Below are positions 25,155 through 37,231 of a stretch of DNA of 64,000 nucleotides, piece after piece. Location of the stretch: NCBI RefSeq assembly GCF_916618915.1, contig NZ_CAKAKE010000001.1:1054001-1118000 (forward strand), read 5' to 3'. Made by a program: the position numbers and the translations under genes. Position 1 is the first letter of the stretch; each line of letters begins with the position of its first letter. The notes under the pieces were generated by a model, which was given only the letters and a program-made list of their open reading frames with translations, was not told the DNA's origin and did no database searches. The stretch comes from Stenotrophomonas sp. Marseille-Q4652. Its GTDB lineage: Bacteria > Pseudomonadota > Gammaproteobacteria > Xanthomonadales > Xanthomonadaceae.

Positions 25155-27752
25155 ATGACGACAGCCCTCTCCGCGCTCGGCGCGCTCACTCCCCTGCGTG
25201 ACCTGTCCACGCTGGCCAATGGCCAGACCGGCAGCAAGCCCGGCAACTGCCTGATGTCCAGGGTTGGCGCCTGTTTCGCCGGCGTGGGCGTGATGGTCAT
25301 CGATGACCATGGCCAGCTGCTGTACTGCTCGCCGGAGTGCGAACTGGTCTGCGGTTTGGCGGCGGAGAAGCTGAAGGGCCGCGTGCTGGAGTCAGTGTTC
25401 ACCAGCACCAGCGGCGAAGTGCCGAACCTGCAGCCGCCCAGGGGCCAGAACGTCAAGGACCTGCTGCTCAAGGGCGTCTTCGCGCTGGCCGGCGATGCGC
25501 GCCAGGTCTCGATGACCCTGTCGCCGGTACGCCACGGCCGGCGCTGGCTGTACGTGGCCTGCGTCCGCGACGCCAACCCGGCGGCCAACGAACAGCCCCA
25601 ACTGCAGCAGCTTTCGCAGGCGCTGGACCGCAGCCAGAACGCGATCATCATCTGTGACCGCGAGTCGCGCATCCAGTACGTCAATGCCGGCTTCACCGAG
25701 ATGTTCGGCCATGCCGCAAAGGACGCGGCGGGCGTGACCCTGGGCGAACTGATCGGCGGCGAACACACCGATCTGCAGCAGCTGGCCCACTGCAGCGATT
25801 CACGTCGCTCCTCGCGCCCGCACCAAGCCGACCTGCTGCTGTACCGCGATGACGGCACGCCGCTGTGGGTATGCAGCTCGTCCACCCCGCTGCCTGACAG
25901 CGAAGGCCAGCTCAACCGCTTTGTCACCATCCTCAATGACATCACCGAGGCCAAGACCCGCGAGCTGCTGCACGACCGGATCCTCGACGCGCTGGTACGC
26001 GAGCAGCCGCTGCACGATTCGATGACCCAGATCTGCCGCGAGGTCGAACGCGTGGCCCCGGACCTGATCGCCTCGGTCGTGGCGGTGGACCCGGAGCACC
26101 GGCTGCGTCCGCTGGCCGGGCCGAGCATGCCGCAGGCGTTCTCCGAGTACATCGACGGCGTGCCGATCGGTCCGGCCGTGGGCTCCTGCGGCACGGCGGC
26201 CTGGCGCGGTCGGCCGGTGGTGGTGGCCGACATCGCCACCGACCCGCTGTACGCTCCCTATGCCGAGGCCGCGCTTTCCTGTGGCCTGCGTGCCTGCTGG
26301 TCCAACCCGATCAAGTCCAGTTCCAACCAGGTCATGGGCACCCTGGCCTTCTACTACCGCGAACCGCGCGAGCCCGCGCCATGGCACGTCAAGCTCGCCG
26401 AACTGTGCGTGCACCTGTGCGCACTGGCGATGGAACGCGAGCAGACCAAGGCCCGGGTCCACCAGCTGGCGTTCTACGACGTGCTGACCGGCCTGCCCAA
26501 CCGGATGATGTTCAATGCACGCGCCGAGCAGGCCTTGGCCACCGCCGAGCACAACGGCGAGCCGGTGGCGATCCTGTTCGTCGACATCGACCGCTTCAAG
26601 CGCATCAACGAAACCCAGGGACACTCGGCCGGCGACGGCCTGCTGCGTGACATCGCGCGCCGGCTCGGCGAATGCGCCGGCTCCGGCGCACTGGTCGGCC
26701 GCCAGGCCGGCGACGAGTTCGTGATGCTTGTACCGCAGTGCGGTGCCGAGCACGCCGCCGGCCTGTCCGAACGCCTGCTGGCGTCGCTGGGCGAGGCGCT
26801 GGTCGTGGGCAACGTCACCGTGCACACCAGCGCCAGCATCGGCGTGGCGATGTTCCCCGACGACGGCCGCGACATCGATACCCTGCTGCGTCACGCCGAC
26901 CTGGCGATGATCCAGGCCAAGGACGAAGGCGGCGGCAGCGTGCGCTTCTTCAGCCTGGAGATGAACCGCCTGGCGCAGGAACGCATCGCCATGGAAACCG
27001 CGCTGCGCGAAGCCCTGCGCCGCGACCAGCTGCAGCTGCACTACCAGCCGCAGCTGGCCAGCGTCGACCACCGCCTGTACGGTGTGGAGGCATTGCTGCG
27101 CTGGGAGCACCCGACGATGGGGCCGGTCTCGCCCGCCCGCTTCGTGCCGATGGCCGAGGAATGCGGCCTGATCGACGAGATAAGCGACTGGGTGCTGCGC
27201 CGTGCCTGCCAGCAGATGGCCGACTGGCGTGCGCGCGGGATCATGGTGCCGCGGGTGGCGGTCAACCTGTCCGCCGGGTACTTCGAGAACCCGACCCTGC
27301 CGCTGGAACTGCAGCAACTGCTGGATGCCAACGGCCTGAAGCCGCACGACCTTGTGCTGGAGATCACCGAGAGCGTGATGCTCTCGCCGCAGGCGCGCGT
27401 GCTGCAGAACCTGGATGCGGTCCAGCAGATGGGGATTGGCCTGTCGCTGGACGACTTCGGCACCGGCTACTCGAGTCTTTCCCACCTCCACCGCCTGCCG
27501 ATTGATGAGCTGAAGCTGGACATGAGCTTCGTGCGCGACATCGAGCACAGCGACACCGCCCGCACCCTGATCACCTCGGTCCTGCGCATCGGCGAGAACC
27601 TGCGCAAGCACGTGGTCGCCGAAGGCGTGGAAACCGAGGCGCAGCACCGCTTCCTCGCCGAACAGGGCTGCGAGGTCCTGCAGGGCTACCTGTTCTCCAA
27701 GCCCCTGCCCGCGATCAGGCTGGAGGAATGGCTCAAGCTCGGCCGGGACTGA
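25155..27752 (+). CDS. PAS-GAF-GGDEF-EAL c-di-GMP signalling protein
   Basis: An 865-residue cytoplasmic protein with no membrane segments. Two PAS-type domains (about 35-125 and 150-270), a GAF domain (about 290-430, RGRPVVVADIATDPLY), a GGDEF domain (about 445-600) and an EAL domain (about 615-860). The GGDEF signature is AGDEF and no RxxD I-site precedes it, so cyclase activity is doubtful. The EAL domain keeps YGVEALLRWEHP, the Asn in VAVNLSAGYF, DDFGTGYSSLSHL and the E in VVAEGVETE, so phosphodiesterase activity is likely. Three bases separate it from cheB, tying c-di-GMP turnover to the chemotaxis operon. A terminator follows. Confidence 0.9.
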   Translation: MTTALSALGALTPLRDLSTLANGQTGSKPGNCLMSRVGACFAGVGVMVIDDHGQLLYCSPECELVCGLAAEKLKGRVLESVFTSTSGEVPNLQPPRGQNVKDLLLKGVFALAGDARQVSMTLSPVRHGRRWLYVACVRDANPAANEQPQLQQLSQALDRSQNAIIICDRESRIQYVNAGFTEMFGHAAKDAAGVTLGELIGGEHTDLQQLAHCSDSRRSSRPHQADLLLYRDDGTPLWVCSSSTPLPDSEGQLNRFVTILNDITEAKTRELLHDRILDALVREQPLHDSMTQICREVERVAPDLIASVVAVDPEHRLRPLAGPSMPQAFSEYIDGVPIGPAVGSCGTAAWRGRPVVVADIATDPLYAPYAEAALSCGLRACWSNPIKSSSNQVMGTLAFYYREPREPAPWHVKLAELCVHLCALAMEREQTKARVHQLAFYDVLTGLPNRMMFNARAEQALATAEHNGEPVAILFVDIDRFKRINETQGHSAGDGLLRDIARRLGECAGSGALVGRQAGDEFVMLVPQCGAEHAAGLSERLLASLGEALVVGNVTVHTSASIGVAMFPDDGRDIDTLLRHADLAMIQAKDEGGGSVRFFSLEMNRLAQERIAMETALREALRRDQLQLHYQPQLASVDHRLYGVEALLRWEHPTMGPVSPARFVPMAEECGLIDEISDWVLRRACQQMADWRARGIMVPRVAVNLSAGYFENPTLPLELQQLLDANGLKPHDLVLEITESVMLSPQARVLQNLDAVQQMGIGLSLDDFGTGYSSLSHLHRLPIDELKLDMSFVRDIEHSDTARTLITSVLRIGENLRKHVVAEGVETEAQHRFLAEQGCEVLQGYLFSKPLPAIRLEEWLKLGRD

Positions 27753-27771
27753 CCCACTCACGGTTCACGCC

Positions 27772-27804
27772 AAAAGGCCGGTGCCGTGCATCGGCCTTTT
27801 TTTT
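27772..27804 (+). terminator. Intrinsic terminator ending the cheR-cheD-cheB operon
   Basis: AAAAGGCCG (27772-27780) pairs with CGGCCTTTT (27792-27800), 11-base loop, then more T to 27804. It marks the 3' end of the 27-kb plus-strand motility block. Confidence 0.85.
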
Positions 27805-27866
27805 GGATTCCATTAGTGGTGGAGACCCCGGACGCGCATAGCGAAAATCCTGCGCGGCGCCCAAAA

Positions 27867-27895
27867 GAAAACGCCCGGCAATGCCGGGCGTTTTC
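27867..27895 (-). terminator. Intrinsic terminator for acnB, bidirectional
   Basis: GAAAACGCCCGGCA with TGCCGGGCGTTTTC, a 13-bp nearly perfect inverted repeat flanked by A and T runs, so it works for both strands. It lies between convergent genes and is followed on the minus strand by TTTTGGG. Confidence 0.85.
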
Positions 27896-27915
27896 CGTTT
27901 GCTTCACCTGTGTGA

Positions 27916-30507
27916 TCAGGCAGCGACCGTGGCGGCCACTTCCTGGTACTCGGCGATCTGGTCGAAGTTCATGTAGCGGTAGATCTTGTCGCCGTTGGCG
28001 TTGATCACACCGATGTCGGCCATGTACTCCTCCTTGGTCGGGATACGACCCAGGCGTGCACAGATCGCGGCCAGCTCGGCCGAACCCAGGTACACGTTGG
28101 TGTTGCGGCCCAGGCGGTTGGGGAAGTTGCGGGTCGAGGTCGACATCGCGGTGGAGCCTTCGCGGATCTGCGCCTGGTTGCCCATGCACAGCGAGCAGCC
28201 CGGCATTTCCATGCGCGCACCGGCACCACCCAGCGTCGAGTAGTGGCCTTCCTTGGTCAGCTCGGAGGCGTCCATCTTGGTCGGCGGGGCCACCCACAGA
28301 CGGGTAGGGATGTCGCGCTTGCCTTCCAGCAGCTTGGCGGCGGCACGGAAGTGGCCGATGTTGGTCATGCACGAACCGATGAACACTTCATCGATCTGGG
28401 CACCGGCCACGTCGGACAGGGTCTTCACGTCGTCCGGATCGTTCGGGCAGGCCACGATCGGCTCGTGGATGTCGGCCAGGTCGATCTCGATGACGGCGGC
28501 GTATTCGGCGTCGGCATCGGGCTCGAGCAACTGCGGGTTGGCCAGCCACTCTTCCATCTTGGCGATACGGCGGGCCAGGGTGCGGGCATCCTGGTAACCC
28601 TCGGCGATCATCCACTTGAGCAGCGTGATGTTGCTGGTCAGGTACTCAATGATCGGCTCCTTGTTCAGGCGCACGGTGCAACCGGCAGCCGAACGCTCGG
28701 CCGAGGCGTCGGACAGCTCGAATGCCTGTTCGACCTTCAGGTTCGGCAGGCCTTCGATTTCGAGGATGCGACCGGAGAAGATGTTCTTCTTGCCGGCCTT
28801 GGCCACGGTCAGCAGGCCCGACTTGATGGCGTACAACGGGATGGCGTTGACCAGGTCACGCAGGGTGACGCCCGGCTGCATTTCGCCCTTGAAGCGCACC
28901 AGCACAGATTCGGGCATGTCCAGCGGCATGACGCCGGTGGCAGCGGCGAAGGCGACCAGGCCCGAACCGGCCGGGAAGGAGATGCCCACCGGGAAACGGG
29001 TGTGCGAGTCGCCGCCGGTACCGACGGTGTCGGGCAGCAGCATGCGGTTGAGCCAGGAGTGGATCACGCCGTCGCCCGGACGCAGGGACACGCCGCCGCG
29101 GGTGGAGATGAACTCCGGCAGGGTGTGGTGGGTCTTGACGTCCACCGGCTTCGGGTAGGCGGCGGTGTGGCAGAAGGACTGCATCACCAGGTCAGCCGAG
29201 AAGCCCAGGCAGGCCAGGTCCTTCAGCTCGTCACGGGTCATCGGGCCGGTGGTGTCCTGCGAGCCGACCGAGGTCATCTTCGGTTCGCAGTAGGTGCCCG
29301 GGCGCATGCCCTTGCCTTCCGGCAGGCCACAGGCCCGGCCGACCATCTTCTGCGCCAGCGAGAAGCCACGGCCGTTGTCGGCCGGCTGCACCGGCAGGCG
29401 GAACAGGTCGGTGGCCGGCAGGCCCAGCGCCTCGCGGGCCTTGGCGGTCAGGCCGCGGCCGACGATCAGCGGGATGCGGCCACCGGCGCGCACTTCATCA
29501 AACAACACATCGGACTTGACCTTGAATTCGGCAATCACTTCACCGTTCTTCAGGGCCTTGCCTTCGTACGGGCGCAGCTCGACCACGTCGCCGTGGTTCA
29601 TCTGCGACACGTCCAGCTCGATCGGCAGGGCGCCGGCATCTTCCATGGTGTTGTAGAAGATCGGAGCGATCTTGCCCCCCAGGCAGACGCCACCGGCGCG
29701 CTTGTTCGGGATGTACGGGATGTCATCGCCGGTCCACCACAGCACCGAGTTGGTGGCCGACTTGCGCGAGGAACCCGTACCGACCACGTCGCCGACGTAG
29801 GCGACCAGGTTGCCCTTTTCCTTCAGGCCCAGGATTTCCTGGATCGGGCCGCGCTTGCCGTCTTCTTCCGGCACGAACGGGGCATCGGGACGCTTGTTCT
29901 TCAGCATCGCCAGCGCGTGCATCGGGATGTCCGGGCGGGTGGTGGCGTCCGGGGCCGGCGACAGGTCGTCGGTGTTGGTCTCGCCCGGCACCTTGAACAC
30001 GGTCACGGTCAGGCTGGCCGGCACTTCCGGGTTGGAGGTGAACCACTCGGCGTCGGCCCAGCTCTGCAGCACGGCACGGGCGTTGGCGTTGCCGGCCTTG
30101 GCCTTCTCCTCGACGTCGTGGAAGGCGTCGAACACCAGCAGGGTCTTCTTCAGGCCGTCAGCGGCGATCGCGCCGACGCTGGCATCGTCCAGCAGCTGGA
30201 TCAGCGGGGCCACGTTGTAGCCGCCCAGCATGGTGCCCAGCAGCTCGGTGGCGCGCTCGCGCGAAATCAGCGCGTTCTTCTCGCTGCCAAAGGCGATGGC
30301 GGCCAGGTAGGAGGCCTTGACCTTGGCGGCGTCGTCCACGCCAGCCGGGACGCGGTGGGTGATCAGGTCGAGCAGGAACTCGGCCTCGCCTGCCGGCGGG
30401 TTCTTCAGCAGCTCGATGACGTCGGCGGTCTGCTGGGCAGACAGCGGCAGCGGCGGGATGCCAAGCGCGGCGCGCTCGGCGACGTGGTGGCGGTAGGCTT
30501 CCAACAT
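27916..30507 (-). CDS. acnB: Aconitate hydratase B (AcnB)
   Basis: An 863-residue bifunctional aconitate hydratase / 2-methylisocitrate dehydratase of the TCA cycle, cytoplasmic, with a [4Fe-4S] cluster. It starts [22 protein letters not shown], the AcnB N-terminus; the in-frame upstream extension lacks coding character and is rejected. The swivel-type domain comes before the catalytic region, as in AcnB and unlike AcnA. Cluster cysteines are visible in IGSCMTNIG and [11 protein letters not shown] near the C-terminus. Length equals the family norm (about 865). Confidence 0.96.
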   Translation of the reverse strand: MLEAYRHHVAERAALGIPPLPLSAQQTADVIELLKNPPAGEAEFLLDLITHRVPAGVDDAAKVKASYLAAIAFGSEKNALISRERATELLGTMLGGYNVAPLIQLLDDASVGAIAADGLKKTLLVFDAFHDVEEKAKAGNANARAVLQSWADAEWFTSNPEVPASLTVTVFKVPGETNTDDLSPAPDATTRPDIPMHALAMLKNKRPDAPFVPEEDGKRGPIQEILGLKEKGNLVAYVGDVVGTGSSRKSATNSVLWWTGDDIPYIPNKRAGGVCLGGKIAPIFYNTMEDAGALPIELDVSQMNHGDVVELRPYEGKALKNGEVIAEFKVKSDVLFDEVRAGGRIPLIVGRGLTAKAREALGLPATDLFRLPVQPADNGRGFSLAQKMVGRACGLPEGKGMRPGTYCEPKMTSVGSQDTTGPMTRDELKDLACLGFSADLVMQSFCHTAAYPKPVDVKTHHTLPEFISTRGGVSLRPGDGVIHSWLNRMLLPDTVGTGGDSHTRFPVGISFPAGSGLVAFAAATGVMPLDMPESVLVRFKGEMQPGVTLRDLVNAIPLYAIKSGLLTVAKAGKKNIFSGRILEIEGLPNLKVEQAFELSDASAERSAAGCTVRLNKEPIIEYLTSNITLLKWMIAEGYQDARTLARRIAKMEEWLANPQLLEPDADAEYAAVIEIDLADIHEPIVACPNDPDDVKTLSDVAGAQIDEVFIGSCMTNIGHFRAAAKLLEGKRDIPTRLWVAPPTKMDASELTKEGHYSTLGGAGARMEMPGCSLCMGNQAQIREGSTAMSTSTRNFPNRLGRNTNVYLGSAELAAICARLGRIPTKEEYMADIGVINANGDKIYRYMNFDQIAEYQEVAATVAA

Positions 30508-30551
30508 GGACAACTCCCGGAGGGTACGGATAGGTAAGAAAGGGGTTGGGC

Positions 30552-30953
30552 TCAGGCTTGCGGCACGATCAGCTTCAGGCCCTTGAAGTAGTCGCGATAA
30601 AAGGTGTCGTTCCAGGTGATAAGACCGTCGCACTGGAGCATGGCGTGGGCGCCGACCATGAAATCGTCGATCCTGCGCGTGTCACCGGCATTGCGCTGGC
30701 GGTGGCGACGGTGCATCTCGCCGGCCCGCAGCGCGGATTTGGCTTCCAGCGGGCTGAAATGGATGCCCATTTCCTCCAGCGCCTCCTGCACCTCGGCGCC
30801 GCCGCGCAGGCTGGCGCAGATCTCGGCCAGGGTGGTGCCACAGACGACCACGCGGCCACTGACCAGGGCCTGGCGCAGGCAGGCTTCCACAGCGTCGGCA
30901 CGTGGGCCGTCGCTGAGCAGTTCGATCAGGACCGGGGAATCGACAGCGATCAC
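30552..30953 (-). CDS. vapC: PIN-domain toxin, VapC family
   Basis: A 133-residue PIN-domain ribonuclease. The four acidic active-site residues of VapC toxins can be placed at Asp5 ([10 protein letters not shown]), Glu44 (TTLAEICAS), Asp97 ([12 protein letters not shown]) and Asp116 ([10 protein letters not shown]), so the toxin appears intact. The start is a GTG at 30951-30953 overlapping the antitoxin stop (GTGA). It sits 44 bases upstream of acnB on the same strand. Targets of VapC enzymes are usually tRNA or rRNA; this one's target is unknown. Confidence 0.88.
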   Translation of the reverse strand: MIAVDSPVLIELLSDGPRADAVEACLRQALVSGRVVVCGTTLAEICASLRGGAEVQEALEEMGIHFSPLEAKSALRAGEMHRRHRQRNAGDTRRIDDFMVGAHAMLQCDGLITWNDTFYRDYFKGLKLIVPQA

Positions 30954-31183
30954 CCGTGGCTGTCCTCGTCACGCACGGTGCGCACGGCCTCTTCGGCCGA
31001 CTCGAACCCGTCCAATGCGAACTTGCCGCGGGCCCGGGAAATGGCGTCGTCAACACTCTTGCGCAGGATGATCCGGCTGCCTTCCAGTTCGACCTTGAGC
31101 TGGGTGCCCTTGGTCAGGCCGAGGGCATCGCGAACGGCCTTGGGCAGCGTGATCTGACCGCGTTCAGCGACGGTGGCTTCCAT
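30950..31183 (-). CDS. vapB: AbrB/MazE-fold antitoxin, VapB family
   Basis: A 77-residue antitoxin. ATG 31183 (MEATVAERGQITLPKAVR) is preferred to a TTG five codons upstream. The N-terminal 45 residues are a swapped-hairpin AbrB DNA-binding domain (GQITLPKAVRDALGLTKGTQL), and the C-terminal 30 are a flexible toxin-binding tail (FALDGFESAEEAVRTVRDE). It overlaps vapC. VapB-VapC complexes repress their own promoter, and an inverted repeat overlaps the -10 here. Confidence 0.88.
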   Translation of the reverse strand: MEATVAERGQITLPKAVRDALGLTKGTQLKVELEGSRIILRKSVDDAISRARGKFALDGFESAEEAVRTVRDEDSHG

Positions 31184-31201
31184 GGGGGTAGGCCTCAAAA
31201 A

Positions 31202-31240
31202 GTATGCACGAATTATACATACCGAACGGATCCTTCACAA
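31202..31240 (-). promoter_or_regulatory. vapBC promoter with overlapping operator
   Basis: On the minus strand, TTGTGA (31235-31240) and a perfect TATAAT (31212-31217) are separated by 17 bases, a strong sigma-70 promoter by reading. The inverted repeat GTATG-N11-CATAC (31202-31222) flanks the -10, where antitoxin binding would block RNA polymerase. The predicted start point is about 22 bases from the vapB ATG. Confidence 0.75.
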
Positions 31241-31375
31241 ACCGGATATGTGATCGCGGCCCATTCGGGGAACACCCTCCCCGCTAGACTTCGCCGGCAG
31301 CCTTCAGGCTGCCCCCGGGCAGGAAGCCCCGGTGCCCTGTCCGGGCATTTCCCTATAAGAACAAGGAGGTTTTAC

Positions 31376-31741
31376 ATGCGGGCAATCACCCTCGCCCTGT
31401 TCCTTGCCGCCCCGCTGGCCCTTTCGGCCACCGACGCCCAGGCCTTCGGTGCCCACGTCACCGGCGTCCACATCACGGCCGCGCAATTGGATGCGCTCCA
31501 GGTCGGCACCACCCGCCAGGACGACATCCGCGGCCAGTTCGGCACCCCGGCGCGACGCGAGCAGGTCGGCGACACCCAGATCTGGTACTACGACTACGTG
31601 AAGATCCCGCCGTTCGGGAAGAACATCCAGGAATCCACGGTGTTCGAGTTCAATGCAAAGGGCGTGCTGGTCGCCAAATCCAAGACCAACGCCGTCGGCA
31701 AGACCGGCAACCCCCTGCTCGACGCCGCCAACGGCAAGTAA
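31376..31741 (+). CDS. Small secreted BamE/SmpA-like protein
   Basis: A 121-residue exported protein. AAGGAGG 5 bases upstream fixes ATG 31376. The signal peptide ends at DAQA (near residue 23) and there is no lipobox cysteine. The mature part contains ITAAQLDALQVGTTRQDDIRG then FGTPARREQVGDTQIWYYDY, the beta-alpha pattern of the SmpA/OmlA (BamE) fold, in which an L-x-x-G-x-T-x-x-D/Q-V helix is followed by WYY strands. Unlike BamE it is not a lipoprotein, so a role in outer-membrane assembly is only a suggestion. A perfect hairpin follows. Confidence 0.8.
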   Translation: MRAITLALFLAAPLALSATDAQAFGAHVTGVHITAAQLDALQVGTTRQDDIRGQFGTPARREQVGDTQIWYYDYVKIPPFGKNIQESTVFEFNAKGVLVAKSKTNAVGKTGNPLLDAANGK

Positions 31742-31752
31742 GCCGCAACACA

Positions 31753-31788
31753 GTGGTGCAGGCCGGTTCGGCCTGCACCACCTCCCTT
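31753..31788 (+). terminator. Terminator after the BamE-like gene
   Basis: GTGGTGCAGGCC (31753-31764) pairs perfectly with GGCCTGCACCAC (31770-31781), 5-base loop, followed by CTCCCTT. Strong stem, poor T tract. Confidence 0.6.
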
Positions 31789-31952
31789 CTGACGCCAAGG
31801 CTACATAAGCAGCGGTAATCTCCCATGGAGAGCCAGCTGCCTGGCCTTGGGATTCGTGGATACTGCGGCTCCGGGGCCGGAATCCCGCCGTCACACGCAA
31901 GCAGGCCCCTCGTGGGCCACTGCAAGCCATCCGCAAGAAGGAGCATCCCCGC

Positions 31953-34709
<2,757 letters not shown>

Positions 34710-34734
34710 CGGACCACCGGGCCTCCAATAAGAC

Positions 34735-34762
34735 AAAAAGCCCCCGCTCGCGGGGGCTTTTT
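34735..34762. terminator. Bidirectional terminator between acnA and the lipoprotein gene
   Basis: AAAAAGCCCCCG (34735-34746) pairs with CGGGGGCTTTTT (34751-34762) around CTCG. Perfect 12-bp stem with A and T runs, between convergent genes. Confidence 0.92.
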
Positions 34763-34812
34763 CATTGGGCCACGGGCCCGTAGTCATCGAGGAAAACACA
34801 GGCGGGCTGCGG

Positions 34813-35253
34813 CTATTCCCGGGCGTCCTCCCATCGGGCGTGGTACAGCTGCCACTGCCCGTCGACCTCGCGCCAACCGCTGGTGATGGCCAGCACGCGG
34901 CCCCGCTCGGGCAGCATACGGCCACTGCCGCCGGTCAGGGCGACCGTACAGCGCACGGTGGCCGAGCCCTGCTGCAGCTCGATCTGCAGCGGCCCCGGAT
35001 GCACCCCGATCTTCGTATTGAGCAGCATCTGTGCACGCAGCATCCGCTGCAGTTGCTCCCGGTCCATGCCGCCATCGCCGACGAAGTCGGCAGCCACGTG
35101 GCGCAGGGCGCCGCGCTGGTCGCCCTCCTCCACCGCGGCCTGCATCTGCTCGATCGCCTGGCGCAGGCGCTGCTCCGGCGCAGCCCGGCTGCAGGCCAGC
35201 AGAAGCATCGAAACGCACGCCAGCAGCACCAGACAGCGGGTTTTTGTCTGCAT
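34813..35253 (-). CDS. Small lipoprotein of unknown function
   Basis: A 146-residue predicted lipoprotein. ATG 35253 begins a signal peptide with lipobox MLLLACS (Cys near residue 21). The mature domain starts with a long helix (RLRQAIEQMQAAVEEGDQRGALRHV) followed by beta strands (LQIELQQGSATVRCTVALTGG, SGWREVDGQWQLYHARWE), a layout like NTF2/SnoaL-type folds. No known role. It is divergent from the first acyl-CoA ligase gene and convergent with acnA. Confidence 0.75.
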   Translation of the reverse strand: MQTKTRCLVLLACVSMLLLACSRAAPEQRLRQAIEQMQAAVEEGDQRGALRHVAADFVGDGGMDREQLQRMLRAQMLLNTKIGVHPGPLQIELQQGSATVRCTVALTGGSGRMLPERGRVLAITSGWREVDGQWQLYHARWEDARE

Positions 35254-35356
35254 CCCTCTTCGCCTTGTCCATTCGGGCAGGTATGCTGCCCCGTGCGGCG
35301 GGCGCCCCCGGTGCCCGCCTATACCAATAACTATATTCATTCCTGGAGGGGGAACC

Positions 35357-37033
35357 ATGATGCAGGAACGTCCCTGGTTGCAGAGCTATCCGAACGGCGT
35401 GCCCGCCGAAATCGACATCAACGAGTTCCGCTCGATCTCGGCGGTCTTCGACTCCTCTGTGGCCAAGTTCCGTGATCGCGCAGCCCTTTCCAGCTTCGGC
35501 AAGGAACTGACCTACGGGCAGATGGAAGAAAAGGTGGAGCAGTTCGCCGCCTATCTGCAGTGCGAGCTCCAGCTCAAGAAGGGTGATCGGATCGCGATCA
35601 TGATGCCCAACTGCCTGCAGTACCCGATCGCCATCTTCGCTGCGCTGCGCGCCGGCCTGACCGTGGTCAACGTCAACCCGCTGTACACCGCGCGCGAGCT
35701 CAAGCACCAGCTGTGCGACGCGCAGGCCAACGCCCTGCTGGTGGTCGACAACTTCGGCCACACGGTGCAGGAAGTGGCGGCCGAGCTGCCGGTGCGCCAC
35801 ATCATCACCACCGGCCTGGGCGATCTGCTCGGCGCGAAGGGCGCGATCGTCAATTTCGTCCTGAAGTACGTCAAGAAGATGGTCCCGGACTACGATCTGC
35901 CCGGCGCGGTGCGTTTCAAGCAGGCGCTGAAGCTGGGTGCCCGCCACCAGCGTCCGGCGGTGGTCACCGACCACGAGGACATCGCTTTCCTGCAGTACAC
36001 CGGGGGCACCACCGGCGTGGCCAAGGGCGCGATCCTGACCCACCGCAACCTGATCGCCAACATGCAGCAGATCAGCGCCTGGATCGGACCGGCCAAGCTC
36101 AACCCCGGCGAGGAAGTGGGCATCACCGCGCTGCCGCTGTACCACATCTTCTCGCTGACGGTGAATGGCCTGGTGTTCACCAAGCTCGGCATCAAGAGCG
36201 TGCTGATCACCAATCCGCGCGACATGCCCGGCTTCATCAAGGAACTGGGCCAGCACAAGGTGAGCGTCATCACCGGCGTCAACACCCTGTTCAACGGCCT
36301 GCTCAACACCCCGGGCTTCGACGCGCTTGATTTCTCCAGGCTGCGCCTGAGCATCGGCGGCGGCATGGCGGTGCAGCGCGCCGTGGCCGAGCGCTGGCAG
36401 AAGGCCACCGGTTGCCCGTTGATCGAAGGCTACGGCCTGACCGAGACCTCCCCGGTTGCCTGCGTCAACCCGCTGGACGCCACCGAGTACAGCGGCGCCA
36501 TCGGCCTGCCGCTGCCGTCCACCGATGTCTGCGTCAAGGACGACAACGGCCAGGTCCTGGGCGTCGGCGAGGTAGGCGAGCTGTGCGTGCGTGGCCCGCA
36601 GGTGATGCGCGGCTACTGGCAGCGTCCGGACGAGACCGCCGCCACCATCGACAGCGGCGGCTGGCTGCACACCGGCGACATGGCGCGGATGGAGGCGAAC
36701 GGCTTCTTCTACATCGTCGACCGCAAGAAGGACATGATCCTGGTCTCCGGCTTCAACGTGTATCCCAACGAGGTCGAGGACGTGATCGCGATGATGCCCG
36801 GCGTGCTGGAAGTGGCCGCCGTGGGCGTGCCGGACGAGAAGTCCGGCGAAGTGGTCAAGGTCGTGATCGTCAGGAAGGATCCGGACCTGACCGCCGAGCA
36901 GGTCAAGGAGCACGCCCGTGCACACCTGACCGGTTACAAGCACCCGCGCGTCGTCGAGTTCCGCAAGGAACTGCCCAAGACCAACGTCGGCAAGATCCTG
37001 CGCCGCGAACTACGCGACGCACCGGCCCAGTAA
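35357..37033 (+). CDS. fadD: Long-chain fatty-acid-CoA ligase (first tandem copy)
   Basis: A 558-residue AMP-forming acyl-CoA synthetase. GGAGGGGG upstream of ATG 35357 fixes the start; another ATG follows immediately. It has the P-loop signature [16 protein letters not shown], the linker/A5 motif [18 protein letters not shown] and the catalytic-lysine region [12 protein letters not shown]. It activates free fatty acids for beta-oxidation or for turnover of DSF-type signals. It is a paralogue of the next gene (about 70% identical in protein by eye), with which it shares near-identical 3' DNA and the same ribosome-binding region. It has its own terminator. Confidence 0.93.
   Translation: MMQERPWLQSYPNGVPAEIDINEFRSISAVFDSSVAKFRDRAALSSFGKELTYGQMEEKVEQFAAYLQCELQLKKGDRIAIMMPNCLQYPIAIFAALRAGLTVVNVNPLYTARELKHQLCDAQANALLVVDNFGHTVQEVAAELPVRHIITTGLGDLLGAKGAIVNFVLKYVKKMVPDYDLPGAVRFKQALKLGARHQRPAVVTDHEDIAFLQYTGGTTGVAKGAILTHRNLIANMQQISAWIGPAKLNPGEEVGITALPLYHIFSLTVNGLVFTKLGIKSVLITNPRDMPGFIKELGQHKVSVITGVNTLFNGLLNTPGFDALDFSRLRLSIGGGMAVQRAVAERWQKATGCPLIEGYGLTETSPVACVNPLDATEYSGAIGLPLPSTDVCVKDDNGQVLGVGEVGELCVRGPQVMRGYWQRPDETAATIDSGGWLHTGDMARMEANGFFYIVDRKKDMILVSGFNVYPNEVEDVIAMMPGVLEVAAVGVPDEKSGEVVKVVIVRKDPDLTAEQVKEHARAHLTGYKHPRVVEFRKELPKTNVGKILRRELRDAPAQ
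36600..37015 (+). repeat. Homogenised 3' tract shared by the two acyl-CoA ligase genes
   Basis: About 0.4 kb is clearly more similar between this gene and its neighbour (38473-38893) than the rest of the two genes, with long identical runs such as those around 36715-36770 and 38585-38640. Most differences are single synonymous bases. The contrast with the diverged 5' halves suggests gene conversion. Confidence 0.65.
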
Positions 37034-37059
37034 TACCGGCCGCCAACGCCGTTGGACCG

Positions 37060-37092
37060 AACGCCCCGGGTGCAAGCCCGGGGCGTTTTTTT
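37060..37092 (+). terminator. Intrinsic terminator between the tandem ligases
   Basis: AACGCCCCGGG (37060-37070) pairs with CCCGGGGCGTT (37077-37087), 6-base loop, with T to 37092. The two paralogues are therefore separate transcription units. Confidence 0.92.
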
Positions 37093-37231
37093 GTATGGGT
37101 CGACGATCCAATCGACCGCACCGTATCTCTCCGGCGCTGGCCATGCTGCAGCCTGGTAAAGGTATGCTGGTCCCAGCGGCTGGCAGGGGCAGCGCCAGTC
37201 CAACAACGAATCACTTTCCTGGAGGGGGAAT

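Noticed and set aside
28243..30537. 764-codon plus-strand open frame opposite acnB
   Set aside because: Antisense shadow of acnB with no recognisable motifs and no ribosome-binding site.
30508..30633. 42-codon N-terminal extension of acnB
   Set aside because: AcnB proteins begin at MLEAYR-type sequences, and the extension overlaps the vapC coding region.
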